This document shows, piece by piece, positions 55,258 to 64,000 of a DNA stretch of 64,000 nucleotides. A program made the translations under genes and the position numbers. The DNA is from Tieghemostelium lacteum. Its lineage: Eukaryota > Evosea > Eumycetozoa > Dictyosteliales > Raperosteliaceae. Below the pieces are notes generated by a model that did no database searches, had not been told where the DNA came from, and worked only from the letters and a program-made list of their open reading frames with translations. Numbering within the stretch: the first letter of the stretch is position 1; each line of letters begins with the position of its first letter. Where the stretch lies: positions 124,001-188,000 of the forward strand of contig LODT01000006.1 in NCBI GenBank assembly GCA_001606155.1, written 5' to 3'.

Positions 55258-55362
55258 TTTTGTGATAACATCACCTTTTCGAAATGAACTTTGGTGTGAA
55301 ATTTACAAAAAAAAGTTTTTGTGAACATTTGTTTTATTATTGTTGTTGTTGGTGGTGGTTTG
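55258..55362. promoter_or_regulatory. Compact divergent promoter, SDR and NIF3 genes
   Basis: Only 105 bp lie between the SDR start (55257, minus) and the first NIF3 Met (55363, plus). It contains an A-run and a T/G-rich tract. A bidirectional promoter is inferred. Confidence 0.45.
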
Positions 55363-56484
55363 ATGATAAAAATCAACTCTATAAATAATTGCATTTATAA
55401 ATATTGTAGAACAATGACAAGTAGTACTAAAGGTATTAAATTTTCAGAGATTATAAAGACACTCAACCAAAACTATCCATTGAGTTTAGCAGAGAAATGG
55501 GATAATGTTGGTGTGCTAGTTGAAAATAGTGACAGTTCGGAGAAGATGATTGAAAATGTATTTTTAACTATTGATCTAACTGAACCTGTACTTCAAGAGG
55601 CTATTGATAAGAAATCAGATTTCATTATCACCTATCATCCACCACTCTTTGCTTCATTCAAACAAGTTACACAAAAATCAGCTAGTCAGAGAATTGCAAC
55701 TAAAGCTATAGAGAATAAGATTCCCATTTACTCTCCACATTCTATTCTGGATTCTGTAGAAAATGGCATGAATGATTGGATTGCTAAAGGTTTGTTAAAA
55801 ATGACAGAAGGAAAAGGACAGGTACGTCCAATTCAACCAGTTCAAGACTCTGTAAATACCAGTAGCAAGTATTCACATAAATTAACTGTATACACTCAAA
55901 TTGATAAAGAACAAAAACTAGTTTCATCCATGACACTCAATGTTCTCACTAATTTTGTTGAATATGGTAAAATCGAATATGGACTACAGTCATCTCAAAT
56001 TTCAGAAACCACAGAAAAATTGAGTGGTGAATTAAAAGATTTTATAGTGGGTTGGGAACTTAAACCTTTTGTTGAAAAATTGTCATCATCTGAAAAAGGT
56101 GCTGGAAGATTTGTAACTCTATCTAAAGAGGTTACCATTGAGGAAGCAGTTAAATGTGTAAAGTCTCTATTTAATATGGAATATATTCGTTTGGCTAAAC
56201 CTCTAGATGGTAAAACCAAAGGTATTAAAACCATCTCATTATGTGCTGGTAGTGGTGGAATGTTGATATTCAATGAGAAAGCTGATCTCTATCTAACTGG
56301 TGAACTTAAACATCACGAGATACTCGATGCTAATGCTAAAGGTTCTTATGTAATCGTATGTGATCATTCCAATTCCGAAAGAGGTTATCTACCAGAATAC
56401 AAATCAGCTCTATCAACTCTCTTTAAGGATAAACTAAACTTTACAATCTCCACTCTAGATAAAGATCCCTTGTCAATTGTGTAA
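55363..56484 (+). CDS. NIF3-like protein (NGG1-interacting factor 3 family)
   Basis: 373 residues from the Met at 55363; the Met at 55414 (MTSSTKG) is an alternative and would give 356. The extra 17 residues are Arg/Lys-bearing and hydroxylated, which could act as a mitochondrial signal. Family sequence is clear: LAEKWDNVGVLVE, FLTIDLTEPVLQEAIDKK, IITYHPPLFASFK with the metal-binding His, YSPHSILDSVENGMNDWIA, then near the C-terminus AGSGGMLI and DLYLTGELKHHEILDAN with further metal ligands, and DHSNSERG. NIF3 proteins are dinuclear-metal hydrolase-like hexamers of unsettled substrate. Confidence 0.92.
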   Translation: MIKINSINNCIYKYCRTMTSSTKGIKFSEIIKTLNQNYPLSLAEKWDNVGVLVENSDSSEKMIENVFLTIDLTEPVLQEAIDKKSDFIITYHPPLFASFKQVTQKSASQRIATKAIENKIPIYSPHSILDSVENGMNDWIAKGLLKMTEGKGQVRPIQPVQDSVNTSSKYSHKLTVYTQIDKEQKLVSSMTLNVLTNFVEYGKIEYGLQSSQISETTEKLSGELKDFIVGWELKPFVEKLSSSEKGAGRFVTLSKEVTIEEAVKCVKSLFNMEYIRLAKPLDGKTKGIKTISLCAGSGGMLIFNEKADLYLTGELKHHEILDANAKGSYVIVCDHSNSERGYLPEYKSALSTLFKDKLNFTISTLDKDPLSIV

Positions 56485-56784
56485 CATTATCCCGACACAA
56501 TAATAATCCAAAATAGACATAAAAATTATTTTTTTTTAGAGATTGCGTGGATTTACGCTTTGTTTTAAATAAAACCACACTGTTTAGTGTGTGAGGGATT
56601 TGCAGATTTCTTTTTAATTTTTTTTATTTTTATGTTGTTATTGGAAACAAATTTTATTTTTTGTCATCTTATCTTATCGCGAATACATCATATTTATTTT
56701 TAATAATCACAAATAAGAATAATCCAGCTAGCTATTAATTATCAAAAAAAAATATATAACTAAATGAAACAGTTTAATTATTAA
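56485..56784. other. Intergenic spacer before the mitochondrial carrier gene
   Basis: 300 bases of A/T-rich sequence holding the NIF3 3' flank and the carrier promoter. Nothing else was recognised. Confidence 0.45.
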
Positions 56785-57910
56785 ATGACATCACCATCAA
56801 CAAGCAACAGAAATAGAATTCTAAATAGTAATAATAATGGAAATAATATTTTCTTACAGGATCCTAAATGGCTAGGAATTGGAAAAGATGTATTTTCAGG
56901 ATCTATATCAGGCATGTGTTCATGTCTAGTCGGACACCCATTCGATACAATTAAGGTAATGTTACAAGACAAACCAAGTGGACATTTACCAAAGTTTGAT
57001 AACGGCTATCAAGCATTAAAGTATCTGGTGCAGACTGAAGGAGTCAAAGGTGTCTACAGAGGACTTAGTGTCCCACTATTTAGTGTATCTTTTATCAATT
57101 CCATATTCTTTGCCACTTATAACTTTAGTAGGTCTACAATGGACCAGTTAACTGGTGGCAATACAGAAGAACACTTGCATCTAAAGACACTGGTATCAGG
57201 TGGAATTGCAGGTGGAATGATATCACTATTTATAACACCAAGAGATCTTATTAAATCTAAATTACAAGTACAATGCAAACCTCTATTCACTGATAAATAT
57301 TGCTACGGACAACAGTATAAAGGACCTGTTGATGTTGTTAGACAAGTAGTCAAACATCAAGGTTACGCAGGACTATTTCGTGGTCTTAGACCAACCTTTT
57401 GTAGAGATATCCCCGGTGATATGGTCTATTTTACTGTCTATGAAAATATAAAGAAATTCCTAATTAATCTAACCTCAACCAATCGAGATGGTACCAAAAA
57501 TACAAATGATGTTCCATCATGGGTTGCAATTGTTGCTGGTGGTTCTGCTGGTGCCTCATTTTGGTTTAGTATCTATCCAATTGATGTTATAAAAACAAGG
57601 TAATTACTATTTGAAAATCATTTCATATATTGTGTGTTTATTTAGAAATTAACTGAATTAAATTCAATATAGAATTCAAACTCAACCTGAAAATCCTTTA
57701 ATTCCATTAAAATATACTGGAGTAATTCAAACTTTTAAAACTATTCTAAAAGAAGAAGGTTGGAGACCTTTCTACAGAGGATTTACAGCAACTATATTAA
57801 GATCATTTCCAACATCTGCATGTAATTTCCTAGTGTATGAAACTATAAAGAAATTTTTGAATAATTCCTTACCACCTTTGGAACCTCCAGGTCTAACAAA
57901 TCCAGAATAG
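56785..57910 (+). CDS. Mitochondrial substrate carrier (SLC25 family)
   Basis: Exons 56785-57599 and 57673-57910 join in phase to 350 residues. The three carrier repeats each show Px[DE]xx[KR]: GHPFDTIKVMLQ (repeat 1), ITPRDLIKSKLQV (repeat 2) and IYPIDVIKTR at the splice (repeat 3), with GVYRGL, GLFRGLRPTFCRDIPG and PFYRGFTATILRSFPTSACN as matching second halves. FRDIPGD-like CRDIPGDMVYF and the RSFP segment fit the basic amino-acid, ornithine or acylcarnitine carrier branch. The substrate cannot be fixed from sequence by eye. A 30-residue Asn/Ser N-terminal tail is dictyostelid in style. Confidence 0.93.
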
Positions 57911-58303
57911 AATCAATTAATTAGAAAAATAACTAAATTCTAATATAATCGAACAACAAACAAACAAATCAATCCGAAATATAAATACAGTCCCAAATAA
58001 CTTTAATTAATTTGGAACAGTTCAATTTAAACTATTTAAAATCTCTTATAATCATATGTTTATGTAAAATACATATATGGTATTAGTATTACTCTGTAGC
58101 GGAGAATTTTGTGTAATACGCAACAGAATTTTATTTTATCATTCTATTGAATATTTCATCAAATTTGGTTATTTGTGGAAGTGTGTGGGTATTCTTATAA
58201 TTTTGTGTAAAGGGGGATGGGGAGTTGGAGGGGTGTATTTTTCATTCCATGATTTTAATGGGTTTTAAATTAATTTTATATAAAAAGTGTAGTGTGGATA
58301 TTA
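57911..58303. other. Convergent spacer between carrier and Rab genes, with G-tract
   Basis: About 390 bases of 3' flank for both genes. A G-rich patch at 58212-58233 (five G, four G, GG, four G) stands out in the A/T-rich surroundings. Frames at 58077-58449 on the plus strand overlap the Rab gene's far end and look like shadows. Confidence 0.45.
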
Positions 58304-59147
58304 CTATGTACAACATGTTGTTGAGTTGCTTGATGGTTTATCATTTTGTTTTGAATTTGAAGTGGTTGTTGATTGATCTGATTGTAATTGAAAAGAGTTT
58401 TCCTCTGGTTTCGGAGGGTGATTTGTTTTTGCAACTTCTAATACTTTAGAAGTTAAAAATCTCATTGATTCGTCAATGTTAATATTTGAATGTGCAGATG
58501 TTGCAAACCAACCTATAAAATTATTTTCCCTAACAAAATTATCTAACATTTCAGCATCTATAACTGAACTCTTTAAATCGCACTAATATTTGAAATACAT
58601 GTATTAATATATATATGAGGATTTGGGAGAATAATTGTGGGGGAGGAAGAATATAAAGTTTGTCTCTTACTTTATTTGCTAATAATAGAACTGGAATTGG
58701 TTCTTGATTACCTAGAACCACTTTACTATTTAAATCATCTCTCCATTTGGTAACAGCTTCAAAAGTTGCAGGTCTGCAAAGATCAAATACAATGATTGCA
58801 GCAATTGCATATTTATAATAAACTCTAGTCATTGTTCCAAAACGTTCGTGACCAGCAATATCCCACAACTGTAGAGATACAACAGTTTTCTCATCCCAAA
58901 CCAATTCTTTCACTGCAAAATCTACACCAATTGTCAATTTATAATTTGGTGAAAATACACCTGTACAATATCTCTTTATAATCGATGTCTTTCCTACTGC
59001 ATAATCACCAATCACCAATATCTTATATAAATGTTGTTGTATTGGTTGTCCATTGTTATTTAATGTAGGTTCTTTACTTATACTATTTTGTTGTTGTGAT
59101 TTATCATTGTCACCATCTTCCAATACATCATCCATTATTTTACTCAT
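58304..59147 (-). CDS. Rab32-like small GTPase
   Basis: Exons 59147-58671 and 58582-58304 join in phase 0 to 251 residues. After a 40-residue Asn/Gln/Asp head come the P-loop GDYAVGKTSIIKRY, switch I KLTIGVDFAVKEL, switch II WDIAGHERFGTMTRVYYK, LLANKCDL (NKxD, over the splice) and ATSAHSNIN in place of the SAK motif. The IAG (not TAG) in switch II and MTRVYYK are marks of the Rab32/38 group. Position 3 of the DxxGQ motif is His, not the catalytic Gln (codon CAC). The C-terminus ends in two Cys (TTCCT) for geranylgeranyl. Rab32 works in lysosome-related organelles and phagosome maturation. Confidence 0.88.
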
Positions 59148-59337
59148 TTTCTTTAATTACTAAAAATCTATTATATAATACAGTAATATCAACACACAAC
59201 CAATGAGTAATTTAAAAAAAAAAAAAAAAAAAAATAATTTTCGATATAGCTTTCGTAGGGCCTCTGTAAACATACCTTCTATCTTCAAAAAATAAAAAAT
59301 CACATCAAAAAAAGGATCATCTTATAATTTATCATTT

Positions 59338-60798
59338 TTAGTTTATTGAATCGATTTTTCTCTTGTTTGAAAAGGGAATTTTATCTTCTTGTAATAAATT
59401 GGACATTGTATTCTCTCTTTCTAATTTTTCTTTGTCATTCAGTTGTCTGGATTCATATGTTACATATTCAGGTTTACCTATATTTTTGTCAACAAAAGTC
59501 TTATCGACTTTTGATTTAACCCTCTTGAGTGCCAATCTAGTCTTGACACGATTATAATAGACAGCATCATCCTTAACCAACAAAAAGTAGTTTTCATTCT
59601 CTTTATCCACCGCAACATCTGATGTAAATACTTTTTGCATTTGATATTGATATTGACCATCTTCATTCTGATCAATTTTATATTTCTTATTTTGACGACT
59701 ATCATTATTATTATTGTTATTATTATTATTATTATCATTTTCAATATCATCTTCAAAAGATGGTTGAACTTGTACCATTGTAGGTGAAATGAAATATACA
59801 AATTTACCAGTTGTACCTTTAATAGTACCCTTCTCACGAGCCATTTGCTGATTCTTTACATATATATTAAGCTCTTCACCATGCAAATGAGCAGGTGGTG
59901 CTTCAAATGGATCAGCATCAAAACTGACTTCTGTGTATTGGTTGGCCCACAAATCAAAATCTGGAAATACTGGTAGAATTTTAACAGGTTTCAAAGATGG
60001 GTTAGTAGGATGAACAAAGTTCTCATCCTTAATGGCATAAAATGTATTTTCAATAATCTCGCCAGGAGCCTCTTGATAAGGTTTTTCAATGAGGGCTAAT
60101 TGGTTGCTGGCACCTTGAGGTCTCATAGATGTATTTGGTTTCTTACCCAACTGATTCTCTTCAGTTACTGAGAGATACTCTGTCTTTCTCAACCAGGTTA
60201 CAGAGGGTCTAACAGGTTTCTTTACTGATTTCAATGACTTTTCTTCTTCCTCTTGCACTGAAAGTGATCGGAGGAGGGTTTGATCTTCGGTTGGTATTGG
60301 CAATTTAGATTTTGGGGTGTAGTATAGAGTTGGATCAATTAACTCTATAGGTATACCTAAATGTGGTTCAGTTAACATAGGATATTTATAGGATTTTTCC
60401 ATCGATGTGGTTCTATAGTTTATAAATTTACTAAAATCTGTTGGTATTAAAAGTAATTTTGGTTCGAATGGTATAGGTGGTAGACTGTTTTCAAATTTCA
60501 ATTTACAATTGAAATCTGAATCTATACTATTTAATATATCGACATTACTATTACTTGATGTTGATGTACTTGTAGTTGTTGCTACACTACTTGATTTTTG
60601 ACCTGGTTTAGATTTTGATGAACTACCATGACTACTTTGACCATGTCCGCTAGTACTAGTTCTAGGTCTATTATTACTACTAGTACTATTATGTCGTCCA
60701 TTACTACTATTAGTTATGTTATTATTATTATTTGGATTATTGGTTGTAGTTGGTTGAACATTATGTTTAGATGTTGGTGGAGGGATTTGGTCAGTCAT
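59338..60798 (-). CDS. paf1: PAF1, RNA polymerase II-associated factor 1
   Basis: Coding starts at the ATG at 60798 (MTDQIPPP), 486 residues; the upstream open codons to 60951 are Phe-rich leader. The first 115 residues are an Asn/Ser/Thr-rich head. The conserved Paf1 core begins with FENSLPPIPFEPKLLLIPTD, continues with YRTTSMEKSYKYPMLTEPHL and GIPIELIDPTLY, and has VTWLRKTEYLSV as the WMRKTEY signature. Then FPDFDLWANQYTEVSFDADP and a poly-Asn insert. PAF1 is the scaffold of the PAF1 elongation complex, which promotes H2B ubiquitination and H3K4 methylation. It is divergent from the cornichon gene. Confidence 0.94.
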   Translation of the reverse strand: MTDQIPPPTSKHNVQPTTTNNPNNNNNITNSSNGRHNSTSSNNRPRTSTSGHGQSSHGSSSKSKPGQKSSSVATTTSTSTSSNSNVDILNSIDSDFNCKLKFENSLPPIPFEPKLLLIPTDFSKFINYRTTSMEKSYKYPMLTEPHLGIPIELIDPTLYYTPKSKLPIPTEDQTLLRSLSVQEEEEKSLKSVKKPVRPSVTWLRKTEYLSVTEENQLGKKPNTSMRPQGASNQLALIEKPYQEAPGEIIENTFYAIKDENFVHPTNPSLKPVKILPVFPDFDLWANQYTEVSFDADPFEAPPAHLHGEELNIYVKNQQMAREKGTIKGTTGKFVYFISPTMVQVQPSFEDDIENDNNNNNNNNNNDSRQNKKYKIDQNEDGQYQYQMQKVFTSDVAVDKENENYFLLVKDDAVYYNRVKTRLALKRVKSKVDKTFVDKNIGKPEYVTYESRQLNDKEKLERENTMSNLLQEDKIPFSNKRKIDSIN

Positions 60799-60973
60799 TA
60801 TATATTTCAATCCTGATTTGTAAAATGAGGTACCACTAACAGTAAAAACACAAATGAAATACAGAATTTTGATTTTCAAAAATAAAAAAAAAAAAAAATT
60901 CATTTCATTTGACATTTTCAGAGATACTTTGTAGGTTGGGGTGATCTTCATTGAAAATTAAAAATATATATAG
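60799..60973. promoter_or_regulatory. Divergent promoter, PAF1 and cornichon genes
   Basis: 175 bp between outward-facing start codons, with an A-run at about 60880-60898. The Phe-rich open frame across it is leader sequence and not PAF1. Confidence 0.45.
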
Positions 60974-61489
60974 ATGGTGTGGTTATTAGTTTATTGGATT
61001 ATGGTAATGCTTTTGACAACGGCATCTGTGTTCTGTTGTGTGTTTTGTGTAGTTGCATTCACCGATTTAGAATCAGATCTAGTCAATCCTATTGATTTAG
61101 CAAGAAGAATTAACCCAATGTTTAAATTGGAAATGGGTATTCATTTAATTATATATTTAATGTTATTATTTAAATTTGAAGTTACATTACTAGTTCTCAA
61201 TAGTTTTGTATTGGGATATAATATTTATTGGTATGTATGAATATTTTACGATACCACGTCAGTAAACACTAATATTTTTAAATATAGCATACAAACTAAA
61301 CAAGATAGAGTTTCAGCATTGGAAATTTATAGAGTTATTAAGCATTTCAAAATGAGATATATCATAAAGATTGCTTTTAATATAGTTATATTCTTTTTGT
61401 ATTTATATTGGTTTATTCATTCCATAATAATTTCCTATGATTCACCAGTAAACACTAAAAAATCATGGCAAAAAGTTGGTTTTATGTAA
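60974..61489 (+). CDS. Cornichon family ER cargo receptor
   Basis: Exons 60974-61230 and 61288-61489 join in phase to 152 residues (human CNIH1 144, CNIH4 139). Three or four membrane segments are seen: the first 30 residues, about 54-84 and about 110-130. The loop DLESDLVNPIDLARRINPMF is the conserved cornichon signature (DL..D..NPI..C..LN). Cornichons are COPII adaptors that take membrane cargo from the ER. It is short of long extensions. Confidence 0.92.
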
Positions 61490-61793
61490 CCAAATATATA
61501 TATTTAATAAATAAATGAAAATATCTTGTACATTAAATTAATTTGAATCAAATAAAAAGAGTGTGAATATTTTTCAAATAATGGTTTTTTGTTTTTATTT
61601 TTAAAAATGGTTGTATTTGTTGATTAGATATTACCCTTTTCAACAATAACTATTTTGTAGCAAGGTGGAGGATTGGATTTATTACAAAAAAGAATGTTTA
61701 TAGTTTTCTTTTTTTTTTTGTTATTGATGATATTAATTAAATATGTATATTTAGAAATATAGTAGAGAGTATAAAAGAGAGATGGAGAATAGA

Positions 61794-62705
61794 TTAACCA
61801 AAGAGAGCTTTTGATATTGAACTTCCCCAACCACCTCTATTGTTTTGTGATTGTTTAGATTGACCTTGATCTTGGAAACCAAATGAAATGATACTTCCCC
61901 AACCCCAAGAACCTTTTGCTCCTTTTTGAGAGTTTTGATCTTTAGTAGGTTCTGGAAGATAGTCTGGTAGAGATTCGCTTTCTTCTTGACCATCTACAAC
62001 CAAAGATGCAGACAATCCTATATTGTTTCTAATAGTCATCTTTAGCTCATCGGTAGTCAAAGAAGTTCTGATTGTAGCTTGATAGGTATGCAAATCAATC
62101 ATAAATGAAATGACACCTCTGGTCTTTAACAGACAATCTTCAACTTGTGTTTTTATAGCTTGGGTATTCATACCTTTAATGTGAAATATAAATGTTTGAA
62201 TTGGTTTACTACTACTGTTATTACTACTATTATTGTTGTTATTGTTGGTGTTTACTGGTGGTTTACTTATTAACTTATCTTTAATTGGTAGTTTCTCACC
62301 AATTAACATTGAAAATGTAGTTGATTTAGCTGTATTAGTGTTGGCATTAGATGCTATATTTGAAGTATTAATATTTTCATTGTTAATGTTGGAAGGTGGT
62401 TGAATTTTTGAAAGTATCTTATTGGAGATTTCCAATTGTTCTGGTGTGCTGTGATAGCTGTCTAATATATTCTGTAATTGTGATACCAATCCTGGTTCTT
62501 TTGCCATTGTACTTTTATTGTTATTATGTTCTGATAAGAGATCCAGGGTCTCTAGTGTCATGCTTATAACTTGTGTATCTGAATTACTGTCACGGAGGAA
62601 CATTACTAGACCAGGTAAACAACCTTGATCTCTAACTATAGCCTCTCTATTATTTGGATCTTTAGATAGATTATACAATTGTTGTACAACATTTAATGCA
62701 CTCAT
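61794..62705 (-). CDS. armc1: ARMC1-like armadillo-repeat protein
   Basis: A 303-residue protein from the ATG at 62705. The N-terminal SALNVVQQLYNLSKDPNNRE with AIVRDQGCLPGLVMFL matches ARMC1 closely, followed by armadillo-type helices to about 100. After an Asn-rich linker comes a ferredoxin-like HMA-fold segment: FIFHIKGMNTQAIKTQVEDC and KTRGVISFMIDL, as in ARMC1. SLPDYLPEP and the Trp/Gly C-terminus (GSWGWGSIISFGF) also agree. Human ARMC1 associates with the mitochondrial outer membrane and the MIB/MICOS network and affects mitochondrial distribution. It converges on the cornichon gene, about 300 bp apart. Confidence 0.9.
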   Translation of the reverse strand: MSALNVVQQLYNLSKDPNNREAIVRDQGCLPGLVMFLRDSNSDTQVISMTLETLDLLSEHNNNKSTMAKEPGLVSQLQNILDSYHSTPEQLEISNKILSKIQPPSNINNENINTSNIASNANTNTAKSTTFSMLIGEKLPIKDKLISKPPVNTNNNNNNSSNNSSSKPIQTFIFHIKGMNTQAIKTQVEDCLLKTRGVISFMIDLHTYQATIRTSLTTDELKMTIRNNIGLSASLVVDGQEESESLPDYLPEPTKDQNSQKGAKGSWGWGSIISFGFQDQGQSKQSQNNRGGWGSSISKALFG

Positions 62706-63153
62706 TATTTTGATATGTTGTGGCTTCTTTGTGTAAAATTTTATTTTTTATTTTGGTGAAAATTTTATTTGATTTGTTGCAATTTTCAAATTTTTAAAAA
62801 TGCGCGCTCCGTTCAAAAAAATTAGATAATTTACAATTTCAAGTTTTAATAAGGATATTAATCTATTTTTCTAAATTCAAACTTTTTATTAATTTCATCT
62901 TTAAAAATAATATTCTTGTTCATGTATCATTTAAATAAAGTATTATTATAATATATTACTTTTACAAATAAAAATATCTAGTATTGTATTATTTATTTGA
63001 ATTTTATTTGTACAATCTGACCAAGAATTTTCTATTTCTTATCATATAATGGTGTATTTAACTTATAATTCTCAAAAAAAAATTAAGATTTTTTATAAAT
63101 ATAAAAACCATCATTTTTTTTCAAATTGAATTTCTAATAATATATAACAAATC
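62706..63153. other. Divergent promoter of ARMC1 and the last gene
   Basis: About 450 bases between outward start codons. A/T-rich; a GCGCGC-like CG-rich hexamer (TGCGCGCTCCG) near 62801-62812 is the only GC-rich spot. No frame was found. Confidence 0.45.
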
Positions 63154-64000
63154 ATGTTTCACAAATCTTTAATAAAGATATTAAAAACCAATATAAATAG
63201 TAATATCTATAATAAAAAGTTTTATAGTACAACTAGTTCAATATCTTCAAATTTATTAAATACACCTACAACAAATGTTGACCTGGGTATACCACCAGTT
63301 AATAATAGTAGTATATTGAGTAGTAATAGTACAACAGAAGTTAAAGTAAATGAACAACAACAAGAACAACAACAAGCACAACAACAAGTTATAAAAGGTA
63401 ACTGTTGGTGTATGTTAAAATGTAAATTACAAGATAAAAGAATAGAATCATCAAAAGTAAAACCAATAACCTATGAGAGCTCAAAAGGATGGGTATTGGG
63501 GGACTACAATGCCAATTATGAAGCACCTCTGACAAAGAACAGAAAACATCTTATATCTGCATTGATAAAGGAAAAGGATATATTTATATTAGAAGAACAG
63601 CAAGATAAGATTAATGAAGAAAAGAAATTGGTTAGGGATGAAGAGGAACCTGATGAATCTGAAATTGAAAAACAAGAGAAATCACAAACTAAACTGATAT
63701 TTCAATCACAAGAGGAACAAGAAGAAGCTAATAGAGAATATCCAGTTCTAAATGATGATACAACTTCACTAGGTCCTGTACATGTACTTTATAAAAATGA
63801 ATGGATTATAACTGTAGTAGAAAGAATAGAATTGGACCACAAAGACAATGAACCTTGGTTTACTTTAAAATTAAAAGTAATTATGATAAACTTACACTTT
63901 TTATAACCATTGTTGAATACTAATTCATTGAAAAACAAATTTATTATAACAGACACCAATTAGACAAAAGGATACTTATCATTGTACATTTAATATAGAA
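63154..64000 (+). CDS. Hypothetical mitochondrial protein, cut by the window end
   Basis: Exon 1 (63154-63876) is followed by an intron and a second exon from 63953 that runs off the window, giving at least 257 residues. The start MFHKSLIKILKTNINSNIYN with FYSTTSS is a clear mitochondrial presequence with a probable cleavage site. A Ser/Asn and Gln linker follows, then a conserved-looking core: KGNCWCMLKCKLQDKRIESS with a C-x-C and C, and WVLGDYNANYEAPLTKNRKH. An acidic, Glu-rich coil (about 145-195) precedes VHVLYKNEWIITVVERIELD. No family was recognised. Confidence 0.75.

Noticed and set aside
58077-58449. Two frames on the plus strand past the carrier gene
   Set aside because: They run into the antisense of the Rab gene and are Phe/Leu/Cys-rich without homology.
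60799-60951. 51-residue Phe-rich N-terminal extension of PAF1
   Set aside because: The family starts at MTDQIPP or later; the extension is untranslated leader that happens to be open.
61624-61830. 68-residue minus-strand frame downstream of ARMC1
   Set aside because: Lys/Ile/Tyr-rich 3' flank, no homology.
1-64000. Search for mobile elements, CRISPR arrays, tRNA and rRNA genes
   Set aside because: No reverse transcriptase, integrase or transposase motifs, no regular spacer-repeat array, no tRNA A/B-box pair and no rRNA core sequence were seen.

Overview
This window is nuclear DNA of a social amoeba (Dictyostelia). The grounds are: very AT-rich intergenic sequence with long A/T homopolymers; poly-Gln and poly-Asn tracts inside otherwise conserved proteins; short AT-rich introns (about 45-140 nt, mostly GTATGT/GTAAGT...TAG); and clear homologues of typical dictyostelid genes (CluA, GluA lysosomal beta-glucosidase, a GSK3-like kinase, Rab32-like GTPase). 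The exact species cannot be fixed by eye. I saw no tRNA, CRISPR, reverse transcriptase, integrase or transposase.

Layout. 0-13 kb: a partial fimbrin-like coiled-coil protein, an RNF10-like RING protein, a CHTOP-like RGG protein, TRAPPC5, a CH-plus-ankyrin protein and a GSK3-like kinase. 13.2-15.7 kb: a long non-coding gap. 15.7-31 kb: an internally duplicated F-box protein, VPS16, an ERMARD homologue, VPS26C, mitochondrial bL34, an ISWI remodeller, DPH4 and a BORCS7-like protein. 31-44.9 kb: CluA, dynein light intermediate chain, GluA, an RNF37/UBOX5 homologue, ribosomal eL28 and TMA16. 45-47.5 kb: a gene graveyard of decayed leucine-rich-repeat-like and unassigned fragments, with a 49-bp-arm near-perfect palindrome in it. 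47.5-64 kb: a PAP2/vanadium-haloperoxidase-like secreted protein, a poly-Q/N protein, an NDUFC2-like protein, AMPK gamma, an SDR, NIF3, a mitochondrial carrier, a Rab32-like GTPase, PAF1, cornichon, ARMC1 and a partial mitochondrial protein.

The genes are packed tightly and on mixed strands. Several pairs are divergent with 100-250 bp between start codons. Several are convergent with almost no space: AMPK gamma and the SDR overlap by 7 coding bases, and ERMARD and VPS26C stop 22 bp apart. Many serve membrane traffic and organelle placement (TRAPPC5, VPS16, VPS26C, BORCS7-like, CluA, dynein LIC, Rab32, cornichon, ARMC1). That is notable, but these are housekeeping genes and the grouping may be chance.

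I worked out exon structures by eye from splice signals, reading phase and protein families. Several genes are therefore longer or shorter than their raw open frames. Examples are the F-box gene, the ERMARD gene (two frames joined by a 63-nt intron), RNF10 (four exons), BORCS7-like (five exons) and RNF37, where a 63-nt intron without stops hides inside one open frame. The most interesting leads are the heptad-locked CxxC coiled coil on a four-CH actin-binding core, the tandem F-box module, a Rab32-type GTPase with His at the catalytic Gln position, a GSK3-like kinase with Thr at the catalytic-loop Lys, and the palindrome in the graveyard.
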